Assembly: GCA_030144725.1 (NCBI GenBank)
Contig: JASKMD010000019.1
Span: 2,497,972-2,561,971, forward strand
Length of the DNA stretch: 64,000 nt
From: Haematococcus lacustris
Lineage: Eukaryota; Chlorophyta; Chlorophyceae; Chlamydomonadales; Haematococcaceae
Direction: 5' to 3'
Below are positions 62,901 to 64,000 of the stretch, in pieces. Numbering within the stretch: the first letter of the stretch is position 1; the number at the start of each line of letters is the position of its first letter. The notes below the pieces were generated by a model, which was not told the origin of the DNA, searched no databases, and was given only the letters and a program-made list of their open reading frames with translations. The position numbers and the translations under genes were made by a program.

Positions 62901-63968
62901 TGCATGAAGCTCTCCATGATCCAGCCACTGGGATGCAACAACAGGCACGGCCAGCATCTCAGGTGGTTTGGGAGGTATGGCCAATATCTGAGGAGGTTTG
63001 GGAGGTATATATAGTGACCAAGGCTGGGATGGGTCTGGGTTAGGTTGCAGGTGGGGTTGTAAGATGAGGAGCTGGGCAAGACCTTGAGGCATGTTGTATA
63101 CCTGCATTTGTTGTGGTGATAAGGCTTGCGGCCGTACTCGGTGGGCACCATCAGATGCCCAAAGCGAGCCTTCATCAGCCGCCGCTCTCGTGCCCGGAAG
63201 GGGCTGCCAGGCGCGAACACCCACTTGAGGTGGGACTTCACCAACCCAAGCAGCAGGCTGTGGGCGGTGGGCACCACATGGGCCCAGCTGGGCTGCACGT
63301 GCTCGAAGTACTTGCACACGATGGGCACACCAATGCAGCCAGCATCTGACTCAGTCAGAGTGGCCAGACTCCACCAGCTCGCCACGCAACCTCATCTCCT
63401 CGTTGGTCACCCGGCACACAGGGTCCCACATGTGCACATGACTGGGCGCAGGCGGGGCTGCCTCACCAGGCACTGGAGGCCGGACCAAGGCTGGCACCAC
63501 CGGGGTTGGCACTGGCGTAGCGTAGCCCTTGGGGTGAATCGCGTTGTCCTCCTTGGCAGTCTTCAACCAGCACCAGAAACAGCCCATGCCGGCCATGTGG
63601 GGGAGCCCCTTGGTCATGGTGGCCCTGCACACATGAAGCCATGGTACCCATTAACTACAGTTGCAACCGGTCATGGTAATCTCTTACCTACCTGACGTTG
63701 CCACTGCTACCTACCTGGCCGGCGTGTCTGCAACCAAGCTGATGAGGATGGGGATCAGCCGGGGCTCGGCGTGTGGGCGGCCATCGTTGGGGCCCTGGTA
63801 GCGCAAGAACATGTGACCCCGAGGGTCGTCACCAAGGGCAGCCTGGAGATCCTGGAACACCGGCATCAGGTAGCCGTCCATGCTGGTCGGCTTGTCCCCT
63901 CCCATGATGACACCCAAGATGGCCCAGGTGTCACTCTTGCCCCGGTGCGCATCAGGCACGTCCAATAC
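59955..63968 (-). CDS. CACTA (tnp2-like) transposase, C-terminal exons, with one frameshift
   Basis: Minus-strand exons 63968-63715, 63624-63102, 62927-62782, 62370-62223 and 61119-59955 (stop) join in phase. Landmarks in order are LISLVADTPAR, GLPHMAGMGCFWCWLK, WAHVVPTAHSLLLGLVKSHL, GWIMESFMHFIKHEWAYVF, TTFSPNLHMLICR and FWVERLMQYVKLWAGK. This series follows the tnp2 transposase of CACTA/EnSpm elements (zinc-like GCFWC, the catalytic H-x-LLLG-x-VK region, PNLHML, W-x-ER). The long last exon is hydrophilic with a Pro/Ala/acidic middle. The N-terminus lies beyond 64000. Within exon 63624-63102, near 63355, the frame carrying LRGELVESGH runs into a TGA and the following part is one frame off, so this copy carries a frameshift unless the assembly is wrong. 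The assignment to CACTA and not KDZ is by motif order only. Confidence 0.7.
61190..62150. repeat. Minisatellite centred on palindrome CAGCGCTG, right block, in a transposase intron
   Basis: About forty copies of a 22-23 bp unit (GGCTCCAGCGCTGGAGCGAC, GGCTACAGCGCTGCAGCCGT). Many carry the full 16-bp palindrome GCTCCAGCGCTGGAGC. From 61620 a block of four units repeats with a period near 90-115 bp. The array lies in the transposase intron 61120-62222. Confidence 0.95.
62438..62756 (+). repeat. Interstitial telomere-like TTAGGG array in a transposase intron
   Basis: About 45 copies of TTAGGG, with a block of about eleven TCAGGG variants (62503-62567) and a few broken units, ending in an inverted GGGTTAGGGTGACCCTAACC. 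It fills most of the intron 62371-62781. Exons on both sides show it is not a chromosome end. Confidence 0.93.
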
Positions 63969-64000
63969 CTGCACTCAGTGGAGGAGGGTTTAAGTGAAGC

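Larger units (their letters stand above)
50560..64000 (-). mobile_element. Element Z: giant CACTA-like transposon (extends beyond the window)
   Basis: The left end CACACTCGTGCAAATTAAGG cuts the integrase of C and is preceded by GT. It is followed by a palindromic subterminal array (50877-52800) and then minus-strand genes: an oxygenase-like protein, an unknown protein and a tnp2-like transposase whose 5' part lies beyond 64000. The other end is not seen, so the size (over 13.4 kb) and single-element nature are inferred. Confidence 0.6.

Noticed and set aside
59955..63968. KDZ-type transposase
   Set aside because: The motif order (DTPAR, GCFWC, HSLLLGLVK, PNLHML, W-x-ER) follows CACTA tnp2 better, and I see no CxC zinc domain or KDZ signature; the missing N-terminus could change this.

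Overview
The window looks like nuclear DNA of a chlorophyte green alga, most likely a volvocalean (Chlamydomonadales) of the Haematococcus or Dunaliella kind. The evidence is: intron-dense genes with GT-AG and a few GC-AG introns; a plastid/cytosol-type class I aldolase with algal C-terminus; very abundant minisatellites; chromodomain Ty3/gypsy and CACTA-like transposons; and a human-type TTAGGG array, a motif known from several Chlamydomonadales clades. The species call is inference. Exon structures were built by hand from splice sites, phase continuity and family motifs.

Region 1 (1-20.7 kb) holds the cellular genes. On the left edge are three minus-strand exons of a membrane protein. Next comes a 1.4-kb pentanucleotide array. 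A 13-exon plus-strand gene (3241-10313) encodes a MYND/MSS51-type zinc-finger protein, and a convergent 12-exon minus-strand gene (19241-10532) encodes fructose-bisphosphate aldolase. The aldolase introns contain a hAT-type MITE with 8-bp target duplication, a second inverted-repeat element and a Fanzor/TnpB-like remnant.

Region 2 (20.7-44.8 kb) is a nest of transposons resolved by target-site duplications. Element X (LTR element, 20717-44764, TSD GTTAA) contains four insertions: gypsy element A inside its 5' LTR; CACTA-like element Y (24579-34655, TSD TT), which itself contains the intact minus-strand gypsy element D (25209-32137, TSD AAAAC); a small CACTC-ended MITE; and gypsy element B (36391-43948, TSD TGAGG). 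B is in turn interrupted by CACTA-like element W and a 500-N assembly gap. Without its guests X is only about 2.9 kb.

Region 3 (44.8-50.56 kb) is gypsy element C, with a MITE in its protease region and cut in the integrase by the next element. Region 4 (50.56-64 kb and beyond) is Z, a giant CACTA-like transposon whose minus-strand genes encode a tnp2-like transposase, an unknown protein, and a protein ending in a 2-oxoglutarate/Fe(II) oxygenase-like domain.

Two themes link the mobile part. First, Y, W and Z each carry arrays of a different short perfect palindrome close to their ends (ATCTGTACAGAT, ACCAGTACTGGT, GACCCTGTACAGGGTC). W and Z share the same terminal ~110 bp but carry different arrays. 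These look like swappable subterminal binding arrays. Second, gypsy elements B, C and D all have gag and pol in the same frame separated by one stop codon, which suggests stop-codon readthrough; LTRs of A, B and C also share a tRNA T-arm/B-box-like segment.
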